A stretch of DNA of 64,000 bases from UBA4738 sp002413305. Its GTDB lineage: Bacteria; Actinomycetota; UBA4738. The translations under genes and the position numbers were made by a program. Shown here one piece after another: positions 17,653 to 25,483 of the stretch. Position 1 is the stretch's first letter; each line of letters begins with the position of its first letter. A model generated the notes under the pieces. The model had not been told where the DNA came from. It did no database searches and was given only the letters and a program-made list of their open reading frames with translations. The DNA is taken from NCBI GenBank assembly GCA_036847185.1, contig DAIUAM010000012.1, positions 12,148 through 76,147 of the forward strand. Reading direction: 5' to 3'.

Positions 17653-18506
17653 CAGCCGAACCGTCCGGTCACGTAGTCCTCCGTCCGCTTGTCCTCGGGC
17701 TGGGTGAAGATGCGGGAGGTGGGGCCGACCTCGACCACCTCCCCGGTGAGCATGAACATCGTCCAGTCGGCCACCCTGGCCGCCTGCTGCATGTTGTGGG
17801 TGACGATGATGACGGTGTATGCGTCCTTGAGCTCTTCGATCAACTCTTCGATGCGGAGCGTCGAGGCTGGGTCCAGCGACGAACAGGGCTCGTCCATGAG
17901 CAGCACCTCGGGCTCGACGGCCAACGCCCTGGCGATGCACAAGCGCTGCTGCTGGCCGCCCGAGAGCCGACCTCCGGGCTGGTCCAGGCGGTCCTTCACT
18001 TCGTCCCACAGGCCCGCGGCGCGCAGCGCCCCCTCGCCCTGGTCCCGCAGCTCCTGCCGGGAGAGGCCGCCGACGAGCTTCAAGCCCGCGACGGCGTTGT
18101 CGATCACGCTCATGGTGGGGAACGGGTTCGGTCGCTGGAATACCATGCCGATCCGGCGGCGGACATCCACGGGGTCGACCCCGGGGTCGTAGATGTTCAG
18201 GCCGTCGAACACCACCTTGCCGGAAGCCCGCGCCCCCTGGATCTCCTCGTGCATCCGGTTCAGGCAGCGGATGAACGTGGACTTCCCACACCCGCTCGGG
18301 CCGATGACGGCCGTGACGGCCCGCGGCTCGGCGGCCATCGAGACATCGTGCAGGACGTGGTTCGATCCGAACCACGCGTTCAGCTCCCAGACGTCGATCC
18401 TCCTCACCTCCGCGGACGTGCCGTTCTGCCCCTGGTCCGCCGAAGGCATCGGTCGCCGGGGGGAGTCCGGAGCCGCTACCGATCCGAGTTCGCTGGTCAC
18501 GTTCAT
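17652..18506 (-). CDS. pstB: Phosphate ABC transporter ATP-binding protein PstB
   Basis: A 284-aa ABC ATPase with Walker A GPSGCGKST, Q-loop VFQRPNPFPTMSV, signature LSGGQQQRLCIARAL, Walker B VLLMDEPCSSLDP and switch His in VTHNMQQ. The N-terminal 35 residues are an extension (MNVTSELGSVAAPDS...) before the conserved WELNAWFG start, so an internal start is possible. It energises phosphate import through PstC-PstA and overlaps pstA by 4 bp. Confidence 0.95.
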   Translation of the reverse strand: MNVTSELGSVAAPDSPRRPMPSADQGQNGTSAEVRRIDVWELNAWFGSNHVLHDVSMAAEPRAVTAVIGPSGCGKSTFIRCLNRMHEEIQGARASGKVVFDGLNIYDPGVDPVDVRRRIGMVFQRPNPFPTMSVIDNAVAGLKLVGGLSRQELRDQGEGALRAAGLWDEVKDRLDQPGGRLSGGQQQRLCIARALAVEPEVLLMDEPCSSLDPASTLRIEELIEELKDAYTVIIVTHNMQQAARVADWTMFMLTGEVVEVGPTSRIFTQPEDKRTEDYVTGRFG

Positions 18507-19387
18507 CCGACCCTACTCTGCTGCCTGCTCGACAACACCCGGGCCGTGATCGAGAGGAGCAACACGGCGGCGAGCAAGGTGATCGCGCCGCCCCATGCGA
18601 TGGTGTGCAGCCCGGGGAAGGCGCTCTGCGCGTAGTTGTAGATCCGCAGCGTCACCGCGTCCGTGGGCTGTCCCGGGTTCGTGTTCACGAAGTCGTTCCC
18701 CAGCGCGGTGAGCAGGATGGGGGCCGTCTCACCCAGCCCGCGGGCCACCGCCAGCATGACCGCCGTGAAGATCCCCGCTCCCGCGGTGGGCACCACCAAC
18801 CGGAGGATGACCTTCCACCGGGGCAGGCCCAGGGCGAGGCCGCCCTCCCGTACCTCCTGGGGCACCAGACGCAGGATCTCCTCGGTGGCCCGGGCGATGA
18901 TCGGCCACATCAGAACGGTCAGGGCCAGGGAGCCGGCGATGGCCGAGAAGTGCCCCAGCGTCACCACGACCAGGGACCAGATGAACGCCCCGGCAACGAT
19001 CGACGGCGTGGACAGCAGGACCTCGGCCACGAAACGGACCGTGGCGGCCAGGCGGCCCCGGCCGTACTCCGATAGGTAGACGGCGGTGAGGATCCCGATG
19101 GGCACCGAGAGCAGCGTGGCCATCCCCACGATGATGCCGGTGCCGATGAACGACTGTTCGATGCCCCCGCCGGGAAGCCCCGGCGGCTGCGGGGTCTGGG
19201 TGAAGAACGACAGGTTCAGCGCGGTGACGCCCCTCGCGATCACATAGGCCGCGATGAACACCAGGGGGAGCACGGCCAGGAAGCCACACGCCCAGAGCGC
19301 GGCCGTGAACGCCCGGTTCTTGGCACGCCGGACCGCGCTGACTCGGGTTCTGCTCAGCGGCCTGGCCATCGCGCCGGCGGCGATCAT
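18503..19387 (-). CDS. pstA: Phosphate ABC transporter permease PstA
   Basis: A 294-aa inner-membrane permease with about six helices and the EAA-loop region ATEEILRLVPQEVREGGLALGLPRWKVILR. It pairs with PstC to form the phosphate channel. The start overlaps the end of pstC and the stop overlaps the pstB start, each by 4 bp. The N-terminus is basic (MARPLSRTRVSAVRRAKNR), and an internal Met at about residue 7 could be the true start. Confidence 0.93.
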   Translation of the reverse strand: MIAAGAMARPLSRTRVSAVRRAKNRAFTAALWACGFLAVLPLVFIAAYVIARGVTALNLSFFTQTPQPPGLPGGGIEQSFIGTGIIVGMATLLSVPIGILTAVYLSEYGRGRLAATVRFVAEVLLSTPSIVAGAFIWSLVVVTLGHFSAIAGSLALTVLMWPIIARATEEILRLVPQEVREGGLALGLPRWKVILRLVVPTAGAGIFTAVMLAVARGLGETAPILLTALGNDFVNTNPGQPTDAVTLRIYNYAQSAFPGLHTIAWGGAITLLAAVLLLSITARVLSSRQQSRVG

Positions 19388-20472
19388 CCGCTCACCTGGA
19401 GGGCAGGCGCGCTGCCAGCTTCGCTGGCGTCCTTCCGCTCGATCAGCCCGGCGGTCCGCCGGACCAGCAACCGCGAGAGGGCGGCCAGGATCAACGCGAT
19501 CCCCATGAGGAGCACCGCCAATGCCAGGAGCGCGCTTCGTTCGAGCCCGACGTTGCTCGCCTCACGGAAGTTGTTGGCGATGATGGCCGGGATGGTGTAG
19601 CCGGCCTTCAGGAGCGAGGCGTGGATCGACGCGTCGTTGCCCACCAGCAGGGCGACGGCGATCGTCTCCCCCAGCGCTCGGCCGAGGCCGAGCATGACGG
19701 CGCCGACGATCCCGCTCCGGGCGTAGGGGAGCACGGACATCCGGATCGCCTCGTACCGGGTCGCGCCCAGGCCCAGGGCAGCCTCGCGGAGGTCCCGGGG
19801 GACGACCGCGATCACCTCGCGGGTCACCGCGGTGACGATCGGCAGGACCATGATGGCCAGGATCACCCCGGCCGTGAACAGGTCGCCGCCCGCGGTCTGG
19901 GGTACCACCTGGGTGTGCCGGACGCCGGCCACCACGACGGTCGAGGTCACCACCGGGACATGGAACAGCACGCCCAACCCCGGGATCTTCCCCACCGTGC
20001 GATACAGGAACGGTTCGACATGCTTGTCGAAGATGGGAGCCATGATGAACAGGCCCCACAGTCCGTAGACCACGCTGGGGATGGCCGCGAGGAGGTCGAC
20101 CAGCACGGTCAGCGGGTTGCGGACCCAGCCCACCTGGATCTCGTTCACCAAGAGCGCTAGACCGACCGAGATGGGGACCGCGAGGGCGATGGCGATGGTC
20201 GAGGTCACCAACGTTCCGAAGATGTAGGGCAGCGCCCCGAAGTGGTTGGTGAGCGCGTTCCACTCGCGGCCCGTGATGAACCCGAAGCCGAACCGGGAGA
20301 AGGCCCGGCTCCCGTTGGCCGAGAGGTTCCAGACGATCAGCGCGAGGAGGACCAGGAGGCCGACGGCGACGACGCCCGACGAGCCTCGGAACACCAGGTC
20401 GCCCGGCCGGAAGCGTCGCCGGCGAACCGGCGGCGCTTCCCCCCCGCGCGTGTTCGGACCGACCGCCGCCAC
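19384..20472 (-). CDS. pstC: Phosphate ABC transporter permease PstC
   Basis: A 362-aa permease, longer than the usual 300-320 aa because of a hydrophilic N-terminus. It has the PstC signature region EWNALTNHFGALPYIFGTLVTS and the cytoplasmic loop VPRDLREAALGLGATRYEAIR. It forms the phosphate-conducting channel with PstA. It begins 10 bp after the pstS stop and overlaps pstA by 4 bp. Confidence 0.94.
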   Translation of the reverse strand: MAAVGPNTRGGEAPPVRRRRFRPGDLVFRGSSGVVAVGLLVLLALIVWNLSANGSRAFSRFGFGFITGREWNALTNHFGALPYIFGTLVTSTIAIALAVPISVGLALLVNEIQVGWVRNPLTVLVDLLAAIPSVVYGLWGLFIMAPIFDKHVEPFLYRTVGKIPGLGVLFHVPVVTSTVVVAGVRHTQVVPQTAGGDLFTAGVILAIMVLPIVTAVTREVIAVVPRDLREAALGLGATRYEAIRMSVLPYARSGIVGAVMLGLGRALGETIAVALLVGNDASIHASLLKAGYTIPAIIANNFREASNVGLERSALLALAVLLMGIALILAALSRLLVRRTAGLIERKDASEAGSAPALQVSG

Positions 20473-20482
20473 CCCGTCTCGC

Positions 20483-21574
20483 TTACTCGTCGGCCGAAGG
20501 GGTGACCTGCTTGCCGTTCACCGTGACCTGGGCGAGCTGAGCCAGCGCGCCCTGGGCCACCGAGGACGGCAGCGGTGCGTAGTTGACGGCGTTGGTTTCG
20601 CTCTGGCCCTTCGTGAGCGCCCAGTGCCAGAAATCCACCAGGGTCTGGGCCACGTCCTGCTTGGTCTGGCCCTTGTAGATCAGGACGTAGGTGGTGCTGG
20701 CGATGGGGTAGGCGCCCGCCGCGCTCGAGTCCAGGATGTTCGTGTCGGGCGAGATGGGGAAGGACAGACCCCCGCCCGCCGCGGTGATCGACTGGATGCT
20801 CGGGCTCACGTAGCTTCCGTCGGGCGCTTTGATCTGCGCGGTCGACAGGCCGGCCGTCACCGCGAAGTCGTAGCTCACGTAGCCGATCCCGCCGTTGTCC
20901 TGCTTGACTCCGGCGGCCACGCCCGCGTTCCCATTGGCCTTCTGCAGGCCCGACGGCCAGGTGGTGCTGCTCTTGCTCTTCTGGATGCCTGAGGAGGGGG
21001 CCTCCTTCTGGAGCCACCCGCTGAACACCGCGGTGGTCCCGGAGTCCTCGGCCCGGACGACCGGGGTGATCGGCGTGCCGGGGAGCGTGACGCCCGGGTT
21101 CTGGTTCGCGATCTCGGGGTCGCTCCAGGACTTCACCTTCTGGGTGAAGATGTCGGCGATCGTCGGACCGTCGAGCTTCAGCCCGGTCTGCAGCCCCTCG
21201 ACGGTGTAGACGACCGCCACACCCCCCAGGCAGCTCGGGAATTCGACCCACGGGCTCTTCACGGCCGCGATCTCATCGGTTTGGAGCGGGACGTCGGTCG
21301 CGCCGAAATCCACGGTCTTCGAGGTGAACTGCTGCACCCCTCCTCCCGAGCCGACCCCCTGGTAGTTGACGGCGGCGCCGGTTTCGACCTTGTGGAAGCT
21401 GCTGGCCCATTCGGCGTACATCGGCTGCGCGAACGTCGACCCGGCGCCGGTCAGGCCGACGCCCTTGAAACTGTCGGAGGTGCCGGAGTTCGGACTCTTG
21501 CTGCATGCGGCGGCCATGACGGCCAGCGCGAGGGCCGCGGCCAGCAGGGCGGACGACTTCTTGGGAGCGTGCAT
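20483..21574 (-). CDS. pstS: Phosphate-binding lipoprotein PstS
   Basis: A 363-aa periplasm-facing binding protein with a lipoprotein signal (MHAPKKSSALLAAALALAV followed by MAAAC; lipobox Cys about residue 24). The mature start has the family hallmark LTGAGSTFAQPMYAEWA, and the phosphate-binding segments include VRAEDSGTTAVFSGWL and GIGYVSYDFA. Start is ATG 21574, with GAAGGAGG 6 bp upstream; the frame extends further but without a signal peptide. It is the first gene of pstSCAB-phoU-regulator, with a PHO box about 205 bp upstream. Confidence 0.95.
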   Translation of the reverse strand: MHAPKKSSALLAAALALAVMAAACSKSPNSGTSDSFKGVGLTGAGSTFAQPMYAEWASSFHKVETGAAVNYQGVGSGGGVQQFTSKTVDFGATDVPLQTDEIAAVKSPWVEFPSCLGGVAVVYTVEGLQTGLKLDGPTIADIFTQKVKSWSDPEIANQNPGVTLPGTPITPVVRAEDSGTTAVFSGWLQKEAPSSGIQKSKSSTTWPSGLQKANGNAGVAAGVKQDNGGIGYVSYDFAVTAGLSTAQIKAPDGSYVSPSIQSITAAGGGLSFPISPDTNILDSSAAGAYPIASTTYVLIYKGQTKQDVAQTLVDFWHWALTKGQSETNAVNYAPLPSSVAQGALAQLAQVTVNGKQVTPSADE

Positions 21575-21926
21575 CGGATCCTCCTTCTGCGGGGGCGGGG
21601 CCGGCCCGGGATGGGAGAGAAGTGCTCGGGAACCTCTTCGGATCGGCGGGGAGGCCGGGTGATCGGTTTCCCGGATCGCAGACCCGGGGTTCGGCCTTCC
21701 GTCTGGGCGGGCTTGGTGGATCAGGTCAGCCACGAGCCCGACGCTAGATGGGCTTCATGAATCGACCGGGGCCGAAAGGTGAACGCAGCGTGAACGTTTG
21801 AACACCTCACCCGCGATCGGCCGCGCGGGTCGGGTGCTCCAGCACGACGACGTCATCCAGGAACTGTCGCCGACCCCCACCAGGCCGCATCGACGAGGGC
21901 GTTCCTGGAATGATGGTGGGAGCGCC
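21575..21926. other. Divergent intergenic region between pstS and ppx
   Basis: 352 bp without a convincing gene. It holds the PHO box at 21779-21803, the pstS ribosome binding site at its left end, and presumably the promoters of both divergent units. The ppx frame stays open from 21798, but the conserved protein starts later. No tRNA, small RNA or strong hairpin was recognised. Confidence 0.6.
21779..21803 (-). promoter_or_regulatory. PHO box (phosphate regulator binding site)
   Basis: Read on the minus strand the site is GTTCAAAC, then GTTCACGCTGC and GTTCACCTTTC: two direct GTTCAC units spaced exactly 11 bp, plus a third unit 8 bp away. This matches the PHO-box architecture bound by PhoP/RegX3-type regulators in Actinobacteria. 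Its position upstream of pstS and just before ppx suggests it induces pst, and perhaps ppx, under phosphate limitation. Confidence 0.75.
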
Positions 21927-23486
21927 GTGGCCACCCGATCGAACGAACGCGTTCTGCCTCTCCCCCTCGACGCCCCGTCCACCCCGCTGGCCGTGATCGA
22001 CGTCGGCTCGAACTCCGGCCGCGTGGTCCTGTTCCGACTGGACGAACTCGGGCACCTCGAGATCCTGGCCGACGGTCGGTCGCCGCTCCGCCTGGCCCTC
22101 GATCTTCGCGACGGCGACACCCTCTCCGAACGGACGATCGAGCACACCGTGGGAGCGCTCCGCGACTTCCGGGCCATCGCCACCAGCTCGGGCGCCGGAC
22201 AGATCCTGGCCGTGGCGACCTCCGCCGTGCGCGAGTCGGCCAACGGCGACGAGCTTGTCCGGCGATGCCTGCGCGACGCCGGGATCCGGGTGGTGGTGAT
22301 CGACGGCGAGACCGAAGCCCGGTATGCCTATCTCGGGGCCGTTCGCGGGCTGCCCGTGGCCGACGGGATGCTGATGGACATCGGTGGAGGCAGCGTAGAG
22401 CTGAGCCGGTTCCGGGGCCGGGAGCTGGTGAAGACGTGGACCCTCCCGCTGGGCGCCCTTCGGATGAGCGACCGCTTCCTGACCTCCGACCCGCCGGCGA
22501 CCGCGGAGGTCGACGCCCTCGCCGGTCACGTTCGAACCCTGTTGGCCGAGTCCGGTGTCGGCCGGCTGGAGGGAGGGGAACAGCTGGTTGGGACCGGCGG
22601 CACGGTCCGGAACCTGGCGAAGATCGATCGGTACGGCCGGGGCTATCCCATCCCCCGGCTCCACGGGTACACGCTGACCTCGTCCCGGCTCGACGGCCTG
22701 ACCCGGATCCTGGTCTCGCGGCGGCTGGCCCGGCGCCGGGCGATCGCCGGCCTCAGCTCCGAGCGCGCCGACTCCATCGCCGGCGGTGCGGTGGTCGCAC
22801 TCACCGCTATGGAGGTCTTCGGAGCGCCCGATGTCCTCGTGTCCGGCCAGGGCCTGCGGGAAGGCTTGGTGTACGACGCGATCGGCGAACCGCCACCGGC
22901 GATCGAGGAGGTCCGGAGGAGTTCGATCGACGCCCTGGCTTCTCGGTTCGCCACGTGGGACCCGACGCGAGCCCGGCGGCGGGTAGCGGCGGTCCGGGAG
23001 CTGGCGGCCGCGCTCGAGCCGAAGGCCGGCCCTGGATTCCTGGAGCGGCTGGACGAGGCGGCGGCCATCCTCGACGTCGGGCGGAGCATCGACTATTACC
23101 GGCGGTTCGAGCACACCGCCGACATGCTGGTCCGGGCGGACCTGATCGGGTTCTCGCACCGCAGGCTCGCCCTGCTGGCGGCCGTGGTCCGCCAGGCCGG
23201 GGACGAGAAGATGCGGGTCCAGGTGTACCGGCCACTCCTGAGCCCCGCCGATCGCGAATCGGTCGCCCGGGCGAGCACCATGCTGGCCATCGCCGACCAG
23301 ATCGAACATCGGCTGCCGCCGGGCGGCGAGGAGGGCATCCGGTGCGAGGTTCGCGGGGGGACCGTGCTGCTCGAAGCGCCCGTCTTCGACGAATGGCGGC
23401 GGGAGGCCATGGCGCGACGGTTGCGTAGAGTGTTCGGCAAGCGGCTGGTCATCCAGCCCGACGGGAGGTCCGACGACCGTGGATGA
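21927..23486 (+). CDS. ppx: Exopolyphosphatase/GppA family phosphatase
   Basis: A predicted 519-aa protein of the Ppx/GppA family (ASKHA fold) that releases phosphate from polyphosphate or hydrolyses pppGpp. Visible motifs are AVIDVGSNSGRVVLFR (phosphate loop 1), LMDIGGGSVELSRF (loop 2) and VGTGGTVRNLAKI. A C-terminal helical HD-like domain (about residues 320-519) gives the long, E. coli Ppx-like length. I chose GTG 21927; an open frame reaches back to 21798 but lacks conserved sequence. Its end overlaps the first kinase gene by 8 bp. It diverges from pstS across a PHO box, fitting a role in phosphate/polyphosphate balance. Confidence 0.88.
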   Translation: MATRSNERVLPLPLDAPSTPLAVIDVGSNSGRVVLFRLDELGHLEILADGRSPLRLALDLRDGDTLSERTIEHTVGALRDFRAIATSSGAGQILAVATSAVRESANGDELVRRCLRDAGIRVVVIDGETEARYAYLGAVRGLPVADGMLMDIGGGSVELSRFRGRELVKTWTLPLGALRMSDRFLTSDPPATAEVDALAGHVRTLLAESGVGRLEGGEQLVGTGGTVRNLAKIDRYGRGYPIPRLHGYTLTSSRLDGLTRILVSRRLARRRAIAGLSSERADSIAGGAVVALTAMEVFGAPDVLVSGQGLREGLVYDAIGEPPPAIEEVRRSSIDALASRFATWDPTRARRRVAAVRELAAALEPKAGPGFLERLDEAAAILDVGRSIDYYRRFEHTADMLVRADLIGFSHRRLALLAAVVRQAGDEKMRVQVYRPLLSPADRESVARASTMLAIADQIEHRLPPGGEEGIRCEVRGGTVLLEAPVFDEWRREAMARRLRRVFGKRLVIQPDGRSDDRG

Positions 23487-24234
23487 GGACCCCAAGCTTC
23501 CGGGCCGCCTGCTCATCGTCGAAGGGGTTGACGGCTCGGGGAAGAGCACCCAGCTCGACCTGCTCAGCAAGTGGCTGGTCAGCCAGGGCTACGTCGTAGT
23601 GTTCAGCGAGTGGAACTCCTCCCCGATCGTGAAGAGCACCACCCGTCGCGGGAAGAAGCGGCGCCTGCTGTCACCCGTCTCCTTCAGCTTGATCCACGCG
23701 GCCGACTTCGCCGACCGGATCTACGCGCAGATCCTGCCCGCCCTGCAGGCCGGCGCGGTGGTCGTCGCGGACCGCTACGTCTACACGGCCTTCGCCCGCG
23801 ACGCCGTTCGTGGCCTGGACGGGACGTGGCTCCGCAAGCTCTACTCGTTCGCGGTCAAGCCAACCCTGGCGTTCTACTTCGACGTGCCGCTGACGGAGGC
23901 CGTCCGCCGGATCACGGACGGGCGGCCGTCGTTCAAGTACTACGAGGCCGGCCTGGACCTCGACCTCAACCCGGACCCGGAGGAGTCGTTCCGGATCTAC
24001 CAGGGCCTGATCCAGGCTGAATACGAGAAGCTGGTCGACGAGTTCGGCCTGGTGCGGATGGACGCAACCGAGAACCTCATCCGGCAGCAACAGCGCATGC
24101 GCGAGCTCGTTCGGCCCCATCTGCCGGGCGTGATGCGGTTCGACGGCGGGGGCGTCAGCCAGGTGCTGCAGGAGGAAGGCCTCCTGGGCCGGTACCTGCA
24201 ACAGCAGGGGAAGCCGACCCGCACCCTGCCATGA
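23479..24234 (+). CDS. Thymidylate kinase-like P-loop kinase (first of a tandem pair)
   Basis: A 251-aa TMK-superfamily protein with an intact P-loop (VEGVDGSGKSTQ, K22), the DRYVYTAFARD motif corresponding to the dNMP-binding DRY region, and a C-terminal region unlike canonical Tmk. Length is about 40 aa greater than Tmk. It follows ppx with an 8-bp overlap and precedes a second TMK-like gene by 13 bp. The location in a polyphosphate locus makes a nucleotide- or polyphosphate-linked role more likely than housekeeping dTMP kinase (inference). Confidence 0.75.
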   Translation: MDEDPKLPGRLLIVEGVDGSGKSTQLDLLSKWLVSQGYVVVFSEWNSSPIVKSTTRRGKKRRLLSPVSFSLIHAADFADRIYAQILPALQAGAVVVADRYVYTAFARDAVRGLDGTWLRKLYSFAVKPTLAFYFDVPLTEAVRRITDGRPSFKYYEAGLDLDLNPDPEESFRIYQGLIQAEYEKLVDEFGLVRMDATENLIRQQQRMRELVRPHLPGVMRFDGGGVSQVLQEEGLLGRYLQQQGKPTRTLP

Positions 24235-24247
24235 GGAGTGCGAAGGG

Positions 24248-25027
24248 GTGACCGAGCTCCGGTTCATGGGGATCCGCCCTCCCGGCGTCGAGGACGTCGC
24301 CGTCCCCGGCCGGCTGGTGGTGGTCGAATCGACCGACGGGGTGGGGCGTTCGACGCAGGTCCGCCTGCTGAAGGAGTGGCTCGAGGACCAGGGCTACGCG
24401 GTGCTGGACACCGGCCTGCGCCGCTCCGACCTGGCCGGACCCGGGATCGAACGGGCGAAGGAAGGCCACACGCTCGACCCGATCACCCTGAACCTATTCT
24501 ACGCGACCGACTTCTGGGACAGGCTGGAGCGGCAGATCCTGCCCGCCCTCCGGGCCGGGATGGTGGTCATCGCCGACCGGTACGTGTTCTCCCTGATCGC
24601 CCGGGCCGTCGTCCGTGGCGTCGAGCTGGACTGGCTGGAGAACCTCTACGCGTTCGCGGTGGTGCCCGACTGCGTGATCTACCTCGACGTGGACGTGCAG
24701 AACCTGCTCAGCCGCATCCTTCGAAGCTCGGGGTTCGACTATTGGGAGTCGGGACAGGACTATCTGCGCGGCCAGGACCTGTACCACAACTTCGTGCGCT
24801 ACCAGGAGATGCTGCTGGCCGAGTTCCGCCAGCTGGCCGGCCGGTACGGCTTCCAGGTGGTGGACGCCCGCGGTTCGATCGCAGACACGTTCCGTTCGAT
24901 GCGCCAGATCATCCAGGGCGTGGTTCGGACCATGGGCTCGGACGAAGGCGCGGTCCCGATCGCGCAGCCGTCAGTCGCCCAGGCCTCGGAGCGCCTTGGG
25001 CGTGAGAAGCCAGCGGAGGGAAGCTGA
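24248..25027 (+). CDS. Thymidylate kinase-like protein with altered P-loop (second of a tandem pair)
   Basis: A 259-aa paralogue of the preceding gene. The P-loop reads VESTDGVGRSTQ: the invariant Walker A lysine is Arg34. The downstream ADRYVFSLIARAVVRG motif and the ASP-like YLDVDVQNLLSRIL are kept, so the fold is intact while phosphoryl transfer may be weakened or lost. GTG start. The last 57 bp overlap the convergent sixA gene. Possible roles are a regulatory partner of the first kinase or an enzyme using Arg in place of Lys. Confidence 0.72.
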   Translation: MTELRFMGIRPPGVEDVAVPGRLVVVESTDGVGRSTQVRLLKEWLEDQGYAVLDTGLRRSDLAGPGIERAKEGHTLDPITLNLFYATDFWDRLERQILPALRAGMVVIADRYVFSLIARAVVRGVELDWLENLYAFAVVPDCVIYLDVDVQNLLSRILRSSGFDYWESGQDYLRGQDLYHNFVRYQEMLLAEFRQLAGRYGFQVVDARGSIADTFRSMRQIIQGVVRTMGSDEGAVPIAQPSVAQASERLGREKPAEGS

Positions 25028-25474
25028 CCCCGGCGCCGTTCTGCCGTCCAGACCGAGGCACGCCACCGATCCCTTCTTCATCTCGACCAACACCTTGCTC
25101 ATCGAGCCCGTCAGCAGATAGGAAACGAACTCGCTGAGGTCCGGCTCGTGACCGACCATGGCGACGGACCCGCCGGTCGTCACCTTCGCCAGCAAGGCCA
25201 GCATCCGCTTCGGATCGGTGCCCGACTCGAGCTCCCGGGCCGGCTCGGGCTTCGGCCACCCGGCCTCTTCGGTCAAGAGCTTGGCGGTCTGCCAAGCGCG
25301 AACGAACGTGCTGGCCAGGTGCACGTCGACCGAAGGTACGAGCGTGCCCAGGCCGCGAGCGGCCTGCCGGAACCGCTCCTCCCCCTCGGGGCTCAGGGGC
25401 CGGCGGCTGTCGTCCGGCCATCGTTCGGCGTCCTGGTCGAAGGCGATCCCGTGGCGAACGAGGTACAGGTCCAT
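24971..25474 (-). CDS. SixA-like phosphohistidine phosphatase
   Basis: A 167-aa histidine-phosphatase-superfamily protein with the catalytic RHG at residues 7-9 (H8), the second Arg in ASTFVRAWQTAKLL and the second His in MVGHEPDLSEFVSYLL. The size fits the SixA branch, which dephosphorylates phospho-histidine proteins. It lies 9 bp downstream of the CYTH-CHAD gene on the same strand, a frequent pairing. Its 3' end overlaps the convergent kinase gene by 57 bp. Confidence 0.82.
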   Translation of the reverse strand: MDLYLVRHGIAFDQDAERWPDDSRRPLSPEGEERFRQAARGLGTLVPSVDVHLASTFVRAWQTAKLLTEEAGWPKPEPARELESGTDPKRMLALLAKVTTGGSVAMVGHEPDLSEFVSYLLTGSMSKVLVEMKKGSVACLGLDGRTAPGSASLRWLLTPKALRGLGD

Positions 25475-25483
25475 GCTGCCCGG

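Noticed and set aside
16948..18375. 475-aa PhoU with long N-terminal extension
   Set aside because: The extension is out-of-frame pstB sequence; the real start overlaps the pstB stop at 17652.
21807..23570. 587-aa minus-strand open frame over ppx
   Set aside because: Antisense to the conserved exopolyphosphatase; no family features.
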